Assembly (NCBI RefSeq): GCF_024171695.1
Contig: NZ_JAMTCF010000017.1
Span: 1-64,000 of the forward strand
Direction: 5' to 3'
Length of the DNA stretch: 64,000 nt
DNA from: Actinosynnema pretiosum
GTDB lineage: Bacteria > Actinomycetota > Actinomycetes > Mycobacteriales > Pseudonocardiaceae
Within the stretch, counting starts at the first letter, position 1, and each line of letters starts with the position of its first letter. Under the pieces are notes generated by a model. It was not told the DNA's origin. It saw nothing but the letters and a program-made list of their open reading frames with translations, and searched no databases. Below, one piece after another: positions 29,827-38,447 of this stretch. The position numbers and the translations under genes were made by a program.

Positions 29827-29842
29827 GGTGAGTGAACTCACC
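29827..29842. promoter_or_regulatory. CRP-like site upstream of whiB1 (distal)
   Basis: GGTGA-GTGAAC-TCACC has the GTGA-N6-TCAC symmetry of a CRP box. Its centre lies exactly 50 bases from the centre of the proximal site, matching the two-site arrangement known for mycobacterial whiB1. A TTGACA-like -35 lies between the two on the minus strand (29806-29811). Confidence 0.55.
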
Positions 29843-29935
29843 CGAAAGATCGGCCGCGTTCACCTGGGCTTTCAGTGCGTGGCGGCTATCCCGTGGGGAA
29901 AATCGCGTTTGGGTGGCGTAGTGGTCACGCCACGG

Positions 29936-30880
29936 TCACACGGCCACCGTGAGCACGCCTGGCGCCGAGGTGAACTCCACCTCGGTGCAGGTCCCGAGCA
30001 GGTCACCGTCCACCTGGAGGTTGACCGGTTCCTGGCTCGTCACCCGAATGTACGCAACATCGTCCCGGCGCAACAGGTTCTCGCCCTTGGGATTCCCGTC
30101 CGTGACGAGAAGATGCGTCAAGTAGCGGAGAACCGTCGGCAATCCGAGGCCGTGCAGCGCGAACAGGCCGAGATCACCGTCGAAGGACGTGCTGGGGTTG
30201 AGCCGCAGCGGCTTGTCGCCCAGGTAGGTCCACGGGTCGGTGTTCGACACGAAGGCCAGTCGCATGTCCTCGAAGACGGGCTCGCCGGGGATCTGCACGG
30301 TGAGCGCGGGCTCGTGCCTGCGCTGGCTGAAGTAGCTGGCCAGCGCGGTGCGCGCGTACAGGACGGGGCCAGCGACGCGGCCCTTGGCGCGCTGCTCCTC
30401 GACGCCCGCGACGACGTCGGCGTCCCAGCCGACGCCCGCGTTGAAGGTGAACCAGCGGTCGTGGTCCTCGCTGCCGCCGGCCGAGGCCACCCGGCCGAGG
30501 CCGACGCGGCGGCTCGTGCCGTGCTCGACGGACTGGAGCAGGCGGTAGGTCGCCTCCACCGGGTCGCGGGGCAGTCCGAGCGCGCCCGCGAAGACGTTCG
30601 CCGAACCGCCGGGCACCACGCCCAGCATCGGCAGCGGTCGGTCGGCGCCACCTCGGAGCACGCCGTTCACGACCTCGTTGACGGTGCCGTCACCGCCGTG
30701 GGCCACGACCAGGTCGTAGCCCTCCGCCACGGATCGCGCGGCGGCGTCCGCCGCGTGCCCCCGGTAGTCGGTCTCGACGACGTCCAGCTTCACCTCGCTG
30801 GCGAGCGCGTGCGCGAGCACGTCCCTGCCGGCGGGCGTAGTCGCCGTCGCCTGTGGGTTGACCACCAGTAGTGCGCGCAC
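29936..30880 (-). CDS. Diacylglycerol/lipid kinase family protein
   Basis: A protein of about 314 residues of the DagK/YegS lipid kinase family, matching Rv3218 in position. The family pattern is clear: LLVVNPQATATT at the N-terminus, VVAHGGDGTVNEVVNG (GGDGT nucleotide site), GVVPGGSANVFAGALGLP (glycine-rich loop) and the C-terminal LQVDGDLLG. GTG 30880 (MRALLVVNPQA) is the natural start; ATG 30913 and ATG 30964 are in-frame alternatives. The lipid substrate is not known. Confidence 0.88.
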   Translation of the reverse strand: MRALLVVNPQATATTPAGRDVLAHALASEVKLDVVETDYRGHAADAAARSVAEGYDLVVAHGGDGTVNEVVNGVLRGGADRPLPMLGVVPGGSANVFAGALGLPRDPVEATYRLLQSVEHGTSRRVGLGRVASAGGSEDHDRWFTFNAGVGWDADVVAGVEEQRAKGRVAGPVLYARTALASYFSQRRHEPALTVQIPGEPVFEDMRLAFVSNTDPWTYLGDKPLRLNPSTSFDGDLGLFALHGLGLPTVLRYLTHLLVTDGNPKGENLLRRDDVAYIRVTSQEPVNLQVDGDLLGTCTEVEFTSAPGVLTVAV

Positions 30881-31166
30881 ACCTGAAGAGTAGGACAGTT
30901 GGTGACCCGGCATCGGGGGTTGTTCCCCCAATGAGAGGTCTTGACGCGCACGAAAGTGGCCCATCTCATCTTCTGCGGCCGGTCACCGGCCGGCCGCGAC
31001 GCTCCTCCCTGACGTGCTGCCGTGCTTTTCGACAAGTGCACCCCGACCCGACCGTCGGCTCGCCGAAGAGACCCCTTGATCTTCGCCTGCCGGACGGCCG
31101 AACGGGACTCGCCAACCGGGTGGCCTACGATCCGTGACGAGTACGCACGGTGAGGAAAGGGCCAGC

Positions 31167-31571
31167 GTGATGGTGGAACGGGGGGTACCCGGCGCCGTGC
31201 GCGCGGCCGGGGCGCTCACGATCGTGCAAGGACTGGTCGGTCTCGGCTTCGCGATCGCGCTCGTCGCGCGGTCGTTCGCGCCGGAGGTGGAGCGCGGTCA
31301 GGTGCTCGGCGAGGCCGCGTACTTCGCGGTGCTCTGCTCCGGCGTCGTCGCGGTCGGCGTAGGCCTTGCGCTGGGCAAAGGCTGGGGCCGCACCCCCGCG
31401 CTCGTCGTACAACTGCTCCTGCTCGGGGTCGCCTGGTACATGTACGGGCCCTCCGGCAGGCAGCTCTGGGGAGCGCTCATCGGGGTCTACGCGGTGGGGG
31501 TGATCTACCTGCTCTTCACGAACGCGGCGCGCGGGTGGGCGCTCGGGTTGCACGAGTCGGACGACGACTAG
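31167..31571 (+). CDS. Small integral membrane protein (Rv3217c-like position)
   Basis: A protein of about 134 residues with four predicted membrane segments: AAGALTIVQGLVGLGFAIAL, YFAVLCSGVVAVGVGLAL, ALVVQLLLLGVAWYMYG and LWGALIGVYAVGVIYLLF. A short acidic end, HESDDD, follows. An AGGAAAGG site is spaced well for GTG 31167, with ATG 31170 next. No domain of known function is recognised. The position next to the lipid kinase parallels Rv3217c. Confidence 0.85.
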   Translation: MMVERGVPGAVRAAGALTIVQGLVGLGFAIALVARSFAPEVERGQVLGEAAYFAVLCSGVVAVGVGLALGKGWGRTPALVVQLLLLGVAWYMYGPSGRQLWGALIGVYAVGVIYLLFTNAARGWALGLHESDDD

Positions 31572-31719
31572 CGGCACGCCGGTTGGGACGTCCGACCCCC
31601 GCTGATCGTCTGGTTGCCCGCCGACGATCGGGGGGTTGGACGACTCACCGTGACGGGTGATGCTGTGCGTGGCGAATTCGCCACCCCCTGCAACCGCCCC
31701 TGCGTCCGAAGGTGACTCA

Positions 31720-32472
31720 ATGCGACTGCCCCGCGCCCTGTCCGCGGCCATCAGCACCGGCGCCGCGCTCCTGGCCGCACTGGCCGTGACCGCCATCGCC
31801 CCGGCGGCCTCCGCGGCCCCCGTCCCCGACGACCTCTCGCCCGCCATCATCGGCGGCGGCACCGCGAGCAACGCCCCGTGGGCGGCGCGCCTGTTCGCGA
31901 ACGGCCGGGAGAACTGCTCGGCCACCATCATCGCGCCGACCTGGATCCTGACCGCGCAGCACTGCGTGGCCAGCTCGGCGACCTACACGTTCCGCATCGG
32001 CAGCCTCGACCAGAGCAGCGGCGGCACGGTGGCGACCGCGACGCAGATCATCCAGCACCCGTCGGTCGACCTGGCCCTGGCGAAGCTGGACCGCTCGGTG
32101 ACCGCCACCTACTCGCCGCTGGGGACCAACTCGGCGGTGGCGAACGGGCAGACCGTGCAGCTGTACGGGTGGGGCGCCACGTGCACCAACCAGCCGGAGA
32201 TCAACTGCCAGTCGCGGTACCTGAAGGTCGCGGACACGCGGGTGTCGACCGTGAACGGGCGCGACTACCGGGGCGGCGTCGCGATCTCGGTGCGCCGGGT
32301 GAACGGCATCGCGGCGGGCGGGGACTCGGGCGGCCCGATGTTCGCGACGAGCCCGGTGGACGGCAGGTACTACCAGGTCGGCGTGGCGTCGACGAGCGAC
32401 CGGTCGAGCGTGTCGAACTACACGGCTGTCGGGCAGTACCGGACGTGGATCCGGCAGTACGCGGGCGTGTGA
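31720..32472 (+). CDS. Secreted trypsin-like serine protease (S1 family)
   Basis: A 250-residue exported protease. The signal peptide is about residues 1-33 (RALSAAISTGAALLAALAVT, then SAAPVPDD). The mature chain begins near IIGGGTASNAPWAARL, the zymogen-style Ile-Ile-Gly-Gly start. The catalytic triad is His in TAQHC, Asp in SVDLALAKLD and Ser in GGDSGGPM. Cys pairs in the ATCTNQPEINC region suggest one extra disulfide. ATG 31720 has a GAAGGTG site upstream. A perfect terminator follows. Confidence 0.94.
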   Translation: MRLPRALSAAISTGAALLAALAVTAIAPAASAAPVPDDLSPAIIGGGTASNAPWAARLFANGRENCSATIIAPTWILTAQHCVASSATYTFRIGSLDQSSGGTVATATQIIQHPSVDLALAKLDRSVTATYSPLGTNSAVANGQTVQLYGWGATCTNQPEINCQSRYLKVADTRVSTVNGRDYRGGVAISVRRVNGIAAGGDSGGPMFATSPVDGRYYQVGVASTSDRSSVSNYTAVGQYRTWIRQYAGV

Positions 32473-33440
32473 TCCTGCGGGTCGCCGCCACCGGGCTGGG
32501 GCTCGGTGGGTGACCCGGAGGTGAGTCGGCGGAGCGGCGGTCCCCTCGGGGGGACCGCCGCTCTGGCGCGTTCGGGGGTGTTGAGGTGGCTGGGGCGCGC
32601 GGGTTTGTGGCCGAGGTGGGCGTCACGTGGGGGCTGGAGGGACTGGGAGCCGCCCGGTTTTGTGACGGAGGCGGGGGATCGCGCGGGAGCTGAGGGCTGG
32701 GAGTCGCGTGTTCTGGGGCGGAGGCGGGGATCGCGCGGCCTCGTGACGGAGGTGGGGAGTCGCGCGGGGCGGTGCGGTCGGTGAGTCGGGTAGTTCGTGC
32801 CGGGGAGCGGTGAGCCGGGCGGTCCGGTGCGGTGGTCTTCGGGGTTGTGGTTGCGGGGCATCGGCTTTCCGAAGCCGTGCCGATCGTCTTCGGCGGGTGG
32901 TTCGCCCCGCGTTCGTCCGTCCGGGAACTGCCGACCGCCGACCGCAGGCAGTGGGCAGTTCCCGGCGCGGTGGCCTGCCTGCTCGACGGCGCGCGGCTGC
33001 CCGCCCGGTGTCCGCTTCTCGCCCTCCGCGCCGCTCCTCGCGCACCCGCGTCCGGCCGGGGTCGTGTTCGCGCCCGCCCCCCGCGTTCGGGGTTTTGTGC
33101 CCGGTTGCGGGCTGTGCGCGGTCCGATTCCCCCTCACCCGGAGTTGCGCGCTCGTTTCCCCCATTCGGTGTTGTGTGTCGCATTTCCGCTGACTCGCGCC
33201 ATCGACCGTTACAGGGAGTTCCACGCGGGGCTCCCGAGGGCCTGAGCTGCGAGTTGTCGATCTTCCAACCGGGGGATCGGGGCCCGTCGGGATGACCCTC
33301 GGACGAGTGGTTAGCCCCCTTAGACCAGCAGCAATCACCCTTCGTGTTCACGATTGGCGGATGGACACGAACGGAGTAGCCCGGATACGGTTTCGCAGGC
33401 GTTCGCGCCGCTTCGCAGTCCAGGCAGGGTGAGGTGCGCT
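32473..33440. other. ~970-bp intergenic region with terminator, repeats and hairpins
   Basis: No supported gene. Frames are open on both strands but yield Pro/Arg-rich peptides without domains. From 32580 to 32780 degenerate units of about 35-50 bp recur around GTGACGGAGG and GGGGATCGCGCGG. Two clean hairpins follow at 32862-32877 (CGGCTT-TCCG-AAGCCG) and 32921-32965 (12-bp stem CCGGGAACTGCC). Just before the methyltransferase gene TTCGTGT and ACACGAA (33341-33371) form an inverted repeat, possibly an operator. Confidence 0.55.
32532..32563 (+). terminator. Protease gene terminator
   Basis: GAGCGGCGGTCCCC pairs perfectly with GGGGACCGCCGCTC (14 bp) across a TCGG loop, 60 bases after the stop. 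Confidence 0.88.
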
Positions 33441-34232
33441 GTGCAGAACTCCCCGAGACCGGTGTCGGACGACCGGGACCGTCCGAACGCGGCTCGGCTG
33501 TACGACTACTACCTCGGCGGCGCGCACAACTTCGCCGTCGACCGGGAGTTCGCGGTCCGCGCGGTCAGCGAGGTGCCCGCCGACGCGATGGTGCAGCACG
33601 GCCGCGCGTTCCTGCGGCGCGCCGTGAAGCTGTGCCTGGAGCGCGGCATCCGGCAGTTCCTCGACCTCGGCTCCGGCATCCCCACGGCGGGCAACGTGCA
33701 CGAGGTCGCCCACGAGGTCGACCCGGACTGCCGCGTGGTCTACGTGGACAACGAGCCCGCCACCGTCGCGCACGCCCGCGCGATGCTGCGCGGTCGGGCC
33801 GGTGTGGCGATGGCCGAGGCCGACGTCCGCGACCCGGCCGCAGTGCTGGCCTCGCCGGAGTGCCGCGAGCTGCTCGACCTGACGGCGCCCGTCGCGGTGC
33901 TGATGGTGGCGATCCTGCCGTGCCTGGTGGCGGCCGACCGGCCGGAGCGGGTCGTCGCGGGGTACCGGGACGTGATGGCGGCGGGCAGCCTGCTGGTGTT
34001 CACCCACCTCACGGCGGACTTCCAGCCCGAGGTGGTGGACAAGCTGCTCGGCGTCGCGACCGACGCGCACCCGCTCACGCCCAGGAGCAAGGCCGAGGTC
34101 GAGGTGCTGCTGGACGGGTTCGAGCTGCTGGAGCCGGGGCTGGTGCTGTCGTCCAAGTGGCGGCGTGAGGGCGACGAGCCGGAGTTCGGGGTCGAGGCCG
34201 TGTCGTACGGGGTGGTGGGGGTGCGGCGCTGA
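33441..34232 (+). CDS. SAM-dependent methyltransferase, DUF574 family
   Basis: A 263-residue protein of the actinomycete-specific S-adenosyl methyltransferase family (DUF574). Visible are the signature ARLYDYYLGGAHNFAVDREFA, the SAM-binding FLDLGSGIPTAGNVHEVA (motif I), VYVDNEPATVAHARAML (motif II) and the downstream FTHLTADFQPE. The frame is open from 33354, but GTG 33441 with an AGGGTGAGG site matches the usual family N-terminus. The substrate is unknown; such genes are highly expanded in Streptomyces and Pseudonocardiales. Confidence 0.92.
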   Translation: MQNSPRPVSDDRDRPNAARLYDYYLGGAHNFAVDREFAVRAVSEVPADAMVQHGRAFLRRAVKLCLERGIRQFLDLGSGIPTAGNVHEVAHEVDPDCRVVYVDNEPATVAHARAMLRGRAGVAMAEADVRDPAAVLASPECRELLDLTAPVAVLMVAILPCLVAADRPERVVAGYRDVMAAGSLLVFTHLTADFQPEVVDKLLGVATDAHPLTPRSKAEVEVLLDGFELLEPGLVLSSKWRREGDEPEFGVEAVSYGVVGVRR

Positions 34233-34292
34233 GGCGCCTGATCGTCGAGGGGCGCCGCGCGGCCGGGTCGCGGGGGCGCGCGGCGCGTCCGG

Positions 34293-34868
34293 TCAGTACT
34301 GGGGCGGGTAGCCGCCCTGCTGGGGGTGACCCGGCTGCTGGGGGTAGCCGGGCTGCTGCGGGTAACCGGGCTGCTGGGGGTAACCCGGCTGTGCGTAACC
34401 CTGCTGCGGGTAGCCCGGCTGCGGGTAACCCTGCTGGGGGTAACTGCCCTGGTACTTGTGCAGCGCCGCCGGGCCCCGGTAGGTCGCGTTGCCGAAGGCC
34501 AGCACCGGGAAGCCGATGACCCCGAAGAAGCCGAGGCCGAAGATCCCGAACGCGGACGACCTGCCGAACGAGCGGGCCAGGTCGGCCATGACGGTGAAGA
34601 CGAAGAAGATGTTGGCGCACGGGACGAAGAGCAGCGCCAGCCACCAGTCCGGCCTGCCCGCCATCCGCAGCACCGTGAGGGTGTTGTAGACGGGCACGAG
34701 CGCGATCCAGCCCTCGTAGCCCGCTTTCGTGAAGACGCGCCACATGGACACGACCGTGATCGCGCCGAAGGCCAGGCTGAACAGCACGATGAGGAGCACC
34801 GCGACCGGGCTCAGCTCGACGCTCGCGCTGTACTGGTACTGGTAGTCGTACTGCTGGGTGAGATGCAC
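34293..34868 (-). CDS. DUF5684 membrane protein with PQQPGYPQQ repeats
   Basis: A protein of about 191 residues. A Tyr/Gln-rich N-terminus (QQYDYQYQYS) precedes a DUF5684-type membrane domain with four hydrophobic segments (VAVLLIVLFSLAFGAITVV, WWLALLFVPCANIFFVFTV and the IFGLGFFGVIGFPVLAFG region). KAGYEGWIALVPVYN is the family hallmark. The C-terminus is a low-complexity PQQGYPQPGYPQQ tail of about 50 residues that ends YPPQY. GTG 34868 is preferred; the frame also opens at ATG 34934. Neither has a good ribosome site. Function is unknown. Confidence 0.82.
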   Translation of the reverse strand: MHLTQQYDYQYQYSASVELSPVAVLLIVLFSLAFGAITVVSMWRVFTKAGYEGWIALVPVYNTLTVLRMAGRPDWWLALLFVPCANIFFVFTVMADLARSFGRSSAFGIFGLGFFGVIGFPVLAFGNATYRGPAALHKYQGSYPQQGYPQPGYPQQGYAQPGYPQQPGYPQQPGYPQQPGHPQQGGYPPQY

Positions 34869-34983
34869 CAGAAGAGGGTGACCGTTCCGCCGTTCGGGCG
34901 AAGGCGGTTGAGCGATCCGTGAGCTTCCCGACATGCGCGCGGGAGCTGCGGTGGGGCCGTCCCCACCGCGGCGCCACCGCCGG

Positions 34984-35592
34984 TCAGTCGCTCGCGAGCT
35001 CCCAGGCGGGCACGTTCAGCGACCGCACCTGGGGCACCCCGCGCTCGTCCCCGAGCACCGCGATGCCCGCCGGGTCGAGCGCGAACCGCACCCCGTCCTC
35101 CGGCCCGAGCCCGAGCCACGCGGCGATCACGGCGCGGGTGAAGTGCCCGTGGCCGACCAGCACGACGTCGCCCTTGCGCAACCCGGTGCGCGCCTCGTCG
35201 ACCACCAGCGCGGCCCGGTCGCGCACCTGCTCGGCGGTCTCGCCGTTCGGGCAGGGGTGCGTCCAGACCGTCCAGCCGGGGACCTGCTCGCGGATCTGCT
35301 CGGTGGTGAGGCCCTCGTAGTCGCCGTAGTCCCACTCGGCGAGCGCCTCGGTCTTCTCCGCTTCGAGCCCGACGAGCTCGGCGGTCCGCCAGGAGCGCTC
35401 GCGGGTGGAGCACAGCGCGAGGGCGGGGGGAAGGTCGGTTCCGCGCAGCCTGGCCAGCACGGCGCCCGCGCGCCTGGCCTGCTGAACGCCGTGGGTGGTG
35501 AGGGGCACGTCCGAGATCCCGGTGTGCCTGCCGCTCTCGGACCAAGCGGTCTGGCCGTGCCGCACGAGGTAGAGGTGGGCCGTCACGATCAC
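34984..35592 (-). CDS. Histidine phosphatase family protein (phosphoglycerate mutase-like)
   Basis: A 202-residue branch-1 histidine phosphatase. The catalytic RHG motif is at LYLVRHGQTAWSESGRHTG. CSTRERSWRTAELVG, the Glu region EWDYGDYEGL, and the second catalytic His in VLVGHGHFTRAVIAAWLG complete the active site. It starts at GTG 35592 or GTG 35586. The substrate is unassigned; cofactor-dependent glycolytic activity is less likely than a general phosphatase. Confidence 0.92.
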   Translation of the reverse strand: MIVTAHLYLVRHGQTAWSESGRHTGISDVPLTTHGVQQARRAGAVLARLRGTDLPPALALCSTRERSWRTAELVGLEAEKTEALAEWDYGDYEGLTTEQIREQVPGWTVWTHPCPNGETAEQVRDRAALVVDEARTGLRKGDVVLVGHGHFTRAVIAAWLGLGPEDGVRFALDPAGIAVLGDERGVPQVRSLNVPAWELASD

Positions 35593-35782
35593 GAGCGTAG
35601 TGGCGGTGCGGGGCGGGCGCGGGGGTCGAGCGGGGTGGGATAGCGCACTTCGGGGACACGACGTGAACGCGGCTGGGGGACTGGTCGACCGGGTGGGTGG
35701 TGGGGGACGCGCGGGTGGGGCGGGAGGGGCGTGCGGTGCGTGAATGGACCCGCCGATGTGATGACGCGCTTATGGTTCAACC

Positions 35783-36886
35783 GTGCAGGATTTGCTACAG
35801 GGCGTGTTGCAGCTCCAGCCGGTGTGGAGCCAGGAGAACACCGTCGAGATGCAGGAGCGCGGCAAGCTGGTGCGCGACGGGATCACGCGCTGGTTGAGGG
35901 CGCGGGTCGAGCGGCTGGACGCGGAGCTGCCGGAGCCGATCGGCGACCTGCGGGTCGAGGCGCGGGACGGGACCGGTCGCAAGAGCGAGATCCCGTGGGC
36001 GCGGGTTTACTCGCACAGCAGGTCGCCCTCGGCCACCAAGGGCTGGTACCTCGTCTACCTGTTCAACGCCCAGGGTGACGGCGCCTACCTGAACCTCGGC
36101 AAGGGGGCGACCAGGTGGGAGAACGACGAGCTCCACCCGCTGCCGCACGACGAGCTCAGGCGGAGCACGGCCGTCGCCAGGGAGCGGTTGCGGGACCTGC
36201 TGGACCTGCGGCCCGACCTGGTCACCGAGATCTCCCTGGACGCCCGGCGCTCGCAGCTCGGCCCCGCCTACGAGGCGGGCACCGTGGCCGGGTTCCACTA
36301 CCCGGTCGGCGAGGTGCCGGACGAGGACGTGCTGGAGCGCGACCTGGCGTTCCTGCTCGGGGTGCTGGCCGAGCTGCACCACCGGGACGGGCGCGCGCCC
36401 GAGGTCGCCGAGGCTGAGAGCGCCGCTGAGGTCGTCGCGGGCAGGCGGCGGGCGGGGCAGGGGTTCCTGCGGTCCGCCGCCGAGCGCAAGGCCGTCGAGG
36501 GGCGGGCCGTGCTGCTGGCCGCCGAGCACCTGGAGGGGCTCGGGTACGAGGTGGAGGACGTGGGCGCGGTGCGGTCCTACGACCTGGACGCGCGGCGCGG
36601 TGACGAGCGGTTGTTCGTGGAGGTGAAGGGCACCACGCAGGCCTGGGGCGCGGACAGCCGGATCGTGCTGACGCGCAACGAGGTCGAGCTCAACCGGCGG
36701 GACCACCGGGACTCGGTGCTCGTCGTGGTGAGCGGGATCTCGCTCGACCGGGCCACCTGCGCGGCGTCCGGGGGCGAGGTCCGGGTCGCGCACCCGTGGC
36801 GGATCGACGAGGAGCGGCTGACGCCGGTGTCGTACCAGTACGCGGTCGGGCACGACGTCGTGCCGGTCGACGGGGAGACCGCCTGA
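35783..36886 (+). CDS. MrcB_N-domain protein with C-terminal DUF3883 nuclease-like domain
   Basis: A 367-residue protein. Residues about 1-190 match the MrcB_N (DUF3578) domain known from McrB-type modified-DNA restriction proteins (IPWARVYSHSRSPSATKGWYLVYLFNAQGDGAYLNLGKG). Residues about 240-360 match DUF3883, a NO VEIN-type C-terminal domain. Its SYDLDARRGDERLFVEVKGTTQ has the D-x(n)-E-V-K pattern of PD-(D/E)XK nucleases (Asp267/269, Glu280, Lys282). No AAA+ motor is fused, and no methylase or McrC gene is adjacent. A role in modified-DNA recognition or cleavage is inference. It converges with sodN. Confidence 0.78.
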   Translation: MQDLLQGVLQLQPVWSQENTVEMQERGKLVRDGITRWLRARVERLDAELPEPIGDLRVEARDGTGRKSEIPWARVYSHSRSPSATKGWYLVYLFNAQGDGAYLNLGKGATRWENDELHPLPHDELRRSTAVARERLRDLLDLRPDLVTEISLDARRSQLGPAYEAGTVAGFHYPVGEVPDEDVLERDLAFLLGVLAELHHRDGRAPEVAEAESAAEVVAGRRRAGQGFLRSAAERKAVEGRAVLLAAEHLEGLGYEVEDVGAVRSYDLDARRGDERLFVEVKGTTQAWGADSRIVLTRNEVELNRRDHRDSVLVVVSGISLDRATCAASGGEVRVAHPWRIDEERLTPVSYQYAVGHDVVPVDGETA

Positions 36887-36893
36887 TCGCGAG

Positions 36894-36930
36894 CGGCCCC
36901 GGAGACGGGAACGGCCCCGGAAACGGGAAC
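36894..36930. repeat. 18-bp tandem repeat CGGCCCCGGARACGGGAA
   Basis: Two near-identical units (one A/G difference) lie just after the MrcB_N gene stop, immediately upstream of the terminator hairpin. Confidence 0.7.
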
Positions 36931-36965
36931 GGCGCCCGCCTCCCGGTGGTGCGGGGGCGGGCGCC
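36931..36965. terminator. Bidirectional terminator hairpin
   Basis: GGCGCCCGCC and GGCGGGCGCC pair over 10 bp, with extra CCC/GGG pairing inside, between the convergent MrcB_N gene and sodN. Confidence 0.75.
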
Positions 36966-36983
36966 GGGGCAGCCTGCGCTAGC

Positions 36984-37400
36984 TCACGCCTGCTTGGTCT
37001 CCCAGAAGATCTTGTCGATCTCCGCGATCAGGTCCAGCAGCTGCTGGCCCGTCGCCGGGTCCATGTTGCCCTTGGTGCCCGACGCGCCCGCGGCCTTGGT
37101 GGCGCGGTTGAACAGGTCGTGCAGCTGCGGGTACTTCTCGAAGTGCGGCGCCTTGAAGTAGTCGGTCCACAGCACCCACAGGTGGTGCTTCACCAGTTCG
37201 CTGCGCTGCTCCTTGATCAGCACGGCGCGCTGGCGGAACTCCGGGTCCTCGTTGGCCTGGTACTTCTCCTGGACCGCCTTGATGGACTCCGCTTCGATCC
37301 TGGCCTGGGCCGGGTCGTAGACACCGCACGGGAGGTCGCAGTGCGCGGTGGCCTCCGGGATCGCGCGGTGGAGTTCACGGATGCGCGACAGAAGTCGCAT
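36984..37400 (-). CDS. sodN: Nickel superoxide dismutase
   Basis: Cytosolic Ni-dependent superoxide dismutase made as a proenzyme. It has 138 residues. The leader is residues 1-19 (MRLLSRIRELHRAIPEATA). The mature nickel hook begins His20-Cys-Asp-Leu-Pro-Cys-Gly-Val-Tyr, with the metal bound by the new N-terminal His and the two Cys residues. The body continues KHHLWVLWTDYFKAPHFEKYPQLHDLF, as in Streptomyces SodN. It diverges from sodX with about 30 bases between, so the promoters must overlap. Nickel-responsive control (Nur) is known in Streptomyces but no site was confirmed here. Confidence 0.96.
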   Translation of the reverse strand: MRLLSRIRELHRAIPEATAHCDLPCGVYDPAQARIEAESIKAVQEKYQANEDPEFRQRAVLIKEQRSELVKHHLWVLWTDYFKAPHFEKYPQLHDLFNRATKAAGASGTKGNMDPATGQQLLDLIAEIDKIFWETKQA

Positions 37401-37429
37401 CTTTCCTCCCTGACAATGGATGCTCCGAC

Positions 37430-37816
37430 GTGCGGAACACTACTCCGAGTGAACCGGTCGGGCAGTCGGAGGTGATCGTGCTCGGGATGCTCAGGGTCCG
37501 CGGGCCCTCCATGCACCCCACCATCCGGACGGGTGATCTCGTCTCCGTGGCGCACGGGCGGTCGCCGCGCGTCGGGGACGTCGTGCTGGTCAGGTGGGCG
37601 CACCGGCCCGGCCAGCTCTCGGTCAAGCGGGCCGTGCGGGCGGACGGGGCCGGGACCGGGTGGCACGTCGAGGGGGACAACCCGTTCGCCTCCACCGACT
37701 CCCGCGAGCTGGGACCGGCCGAGGTGCTCGGGGTCGTGCGGTTCCGGGTGTGGCCCCGGCCCGGTCGGCTGGGGAAGTCGCCGTGGGCCGGGGGTGGCGC
37801 GGAGCTGGACGGGTGA
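37430..37816 (+). CDS. sodX: Nickel SOD maturation protease SodX (S26 type)
   Basis: Removes the SodN leader to expose the nickel-binding His. It has 128 residues. Catalytic Ser lies in MLRVRGPSMHPTIRTGDLV and Lys in LSVKRAVRADG; GTGWHVEGDNPFASTDSR is the family box 3. It has no membrane anchor, unlike secretory signal peptidases, as expected for a cytosolic substrate. The GTG start at 37430 is the only one in frame near the gene beginning. Confidence 0.92.
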   Translation: MRNTTPSEPVGQSEVIVLGMLRVRGPSMHPTIRTGDLVSVAHGRSPRVGDVVLVRWAHRPGQLSVKRAVRADGAGTGWHVEGDNPFASTDSRELGPAEVLGVVRFRVWPRPGRLGKSPWAGGGAELDG

Positions 37817-37850
37817 CGCCGAGCCGGACGGGTGACGCGGGTGGCGGGGG

Positions 37851-38447
37851 TCAGGCGCGCTTGAGCCCCGCGTACCAGCGGACGCACTCCTCGTAGTCCG
37901 GCAGCAGGCCCCGCTCCTCCGCCTCGGCCAGGCTCGGCGCCTGCGCGTCCTTCTCGGACAGCACCGGCTCGATCCCCTCCGGCCACGGCAGGTCCAGGCT
38001 CAGCGGGTCGACGCCGCGCTCCGCCTTCGGGTTGAAGCCCTCGCTGCACAGGTACGCGGTGACCGTGTCGTCCTCCAGCGCCATCAGCGCGTGGCCGAAC
38101 CCCTCGGGCAGGTACACCCCGTTGAACTTCTCCGCCGACAGCTCGACCGCGTCCCACTGCCCGAACGTCGGCGACCCGACCCGGACGTCCACCACCACGT
38201 CCAGCAGCCTGCCGCGCGGGCAGTGCACGTACTTCGCCTGCCCCGGCGGCACGTCCGCGTAGTGCAGCCCCCTGATCACCCCGCGCCTGGACTGCGAGTG
38301 GTTCACCTGCGCGACCCGCAGGCGGTGCCCGGTGATCCGCTCGAACGCGGACTCCTGGAACGGGGCGACGAAGAAGCCGCGGTCGTCCGGGAAAACCGAA
38401 GGTGTGAACTCGAACGCACCGGGAATTCGCAACTCGCGTGCCTGCAT
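37851..38447 (-). CDS. rmlC: dTDP-4-keto-6-deoxyhexose 3,5-epimerase (RmlC-like)
   Basis: Epimerises C3 and C5 of dTDP-4-keto-6-deoxyglucose during dTDP-rhamnose or deoxysugar formation. It is about 198 residues with a cupin core. RGVIRGLHYADVPPGQAKYVHCPRGRLLDVVVDVRVGSPTFG contains the catalytic His, and VYLPEGFGHALMALEDDTVTAYLCSEGFNP the substrate pocket. ATG 38447 gives MQARELRIPGAFEFTPSVF. No other sugar genes adjoin it, so whether it serves rhamnose or antibiotic sugars is open (EvaD-like enzymes look the same). Confidence 0.9.
   Translation of the reverse strand: MQARELRIPGAFEFTPSVFPDDRGFFVAPFQESAFERITGHRLRVAQVNHSQSRRGVIRGLHYADVPPGQAKYVHCPRGRLLDVVVDVRVGSPTFGQWDAVELSAEKFNGVYLPEGFGHALMALEDDTVTAYLCSEGFNPKAERGVDPLSLDLPWPEGIEPVLSEKDAQAPSLAEAEERGLLPDYEECVRWYAGLKRA

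Noticed and set aside
32810-33295. Coding ORFs between the protease and DUF574 genes
   Set aside because: All frames yield Arg/Pro-rich peptides lacking domains; hairpins and repeats explain the sequence better.
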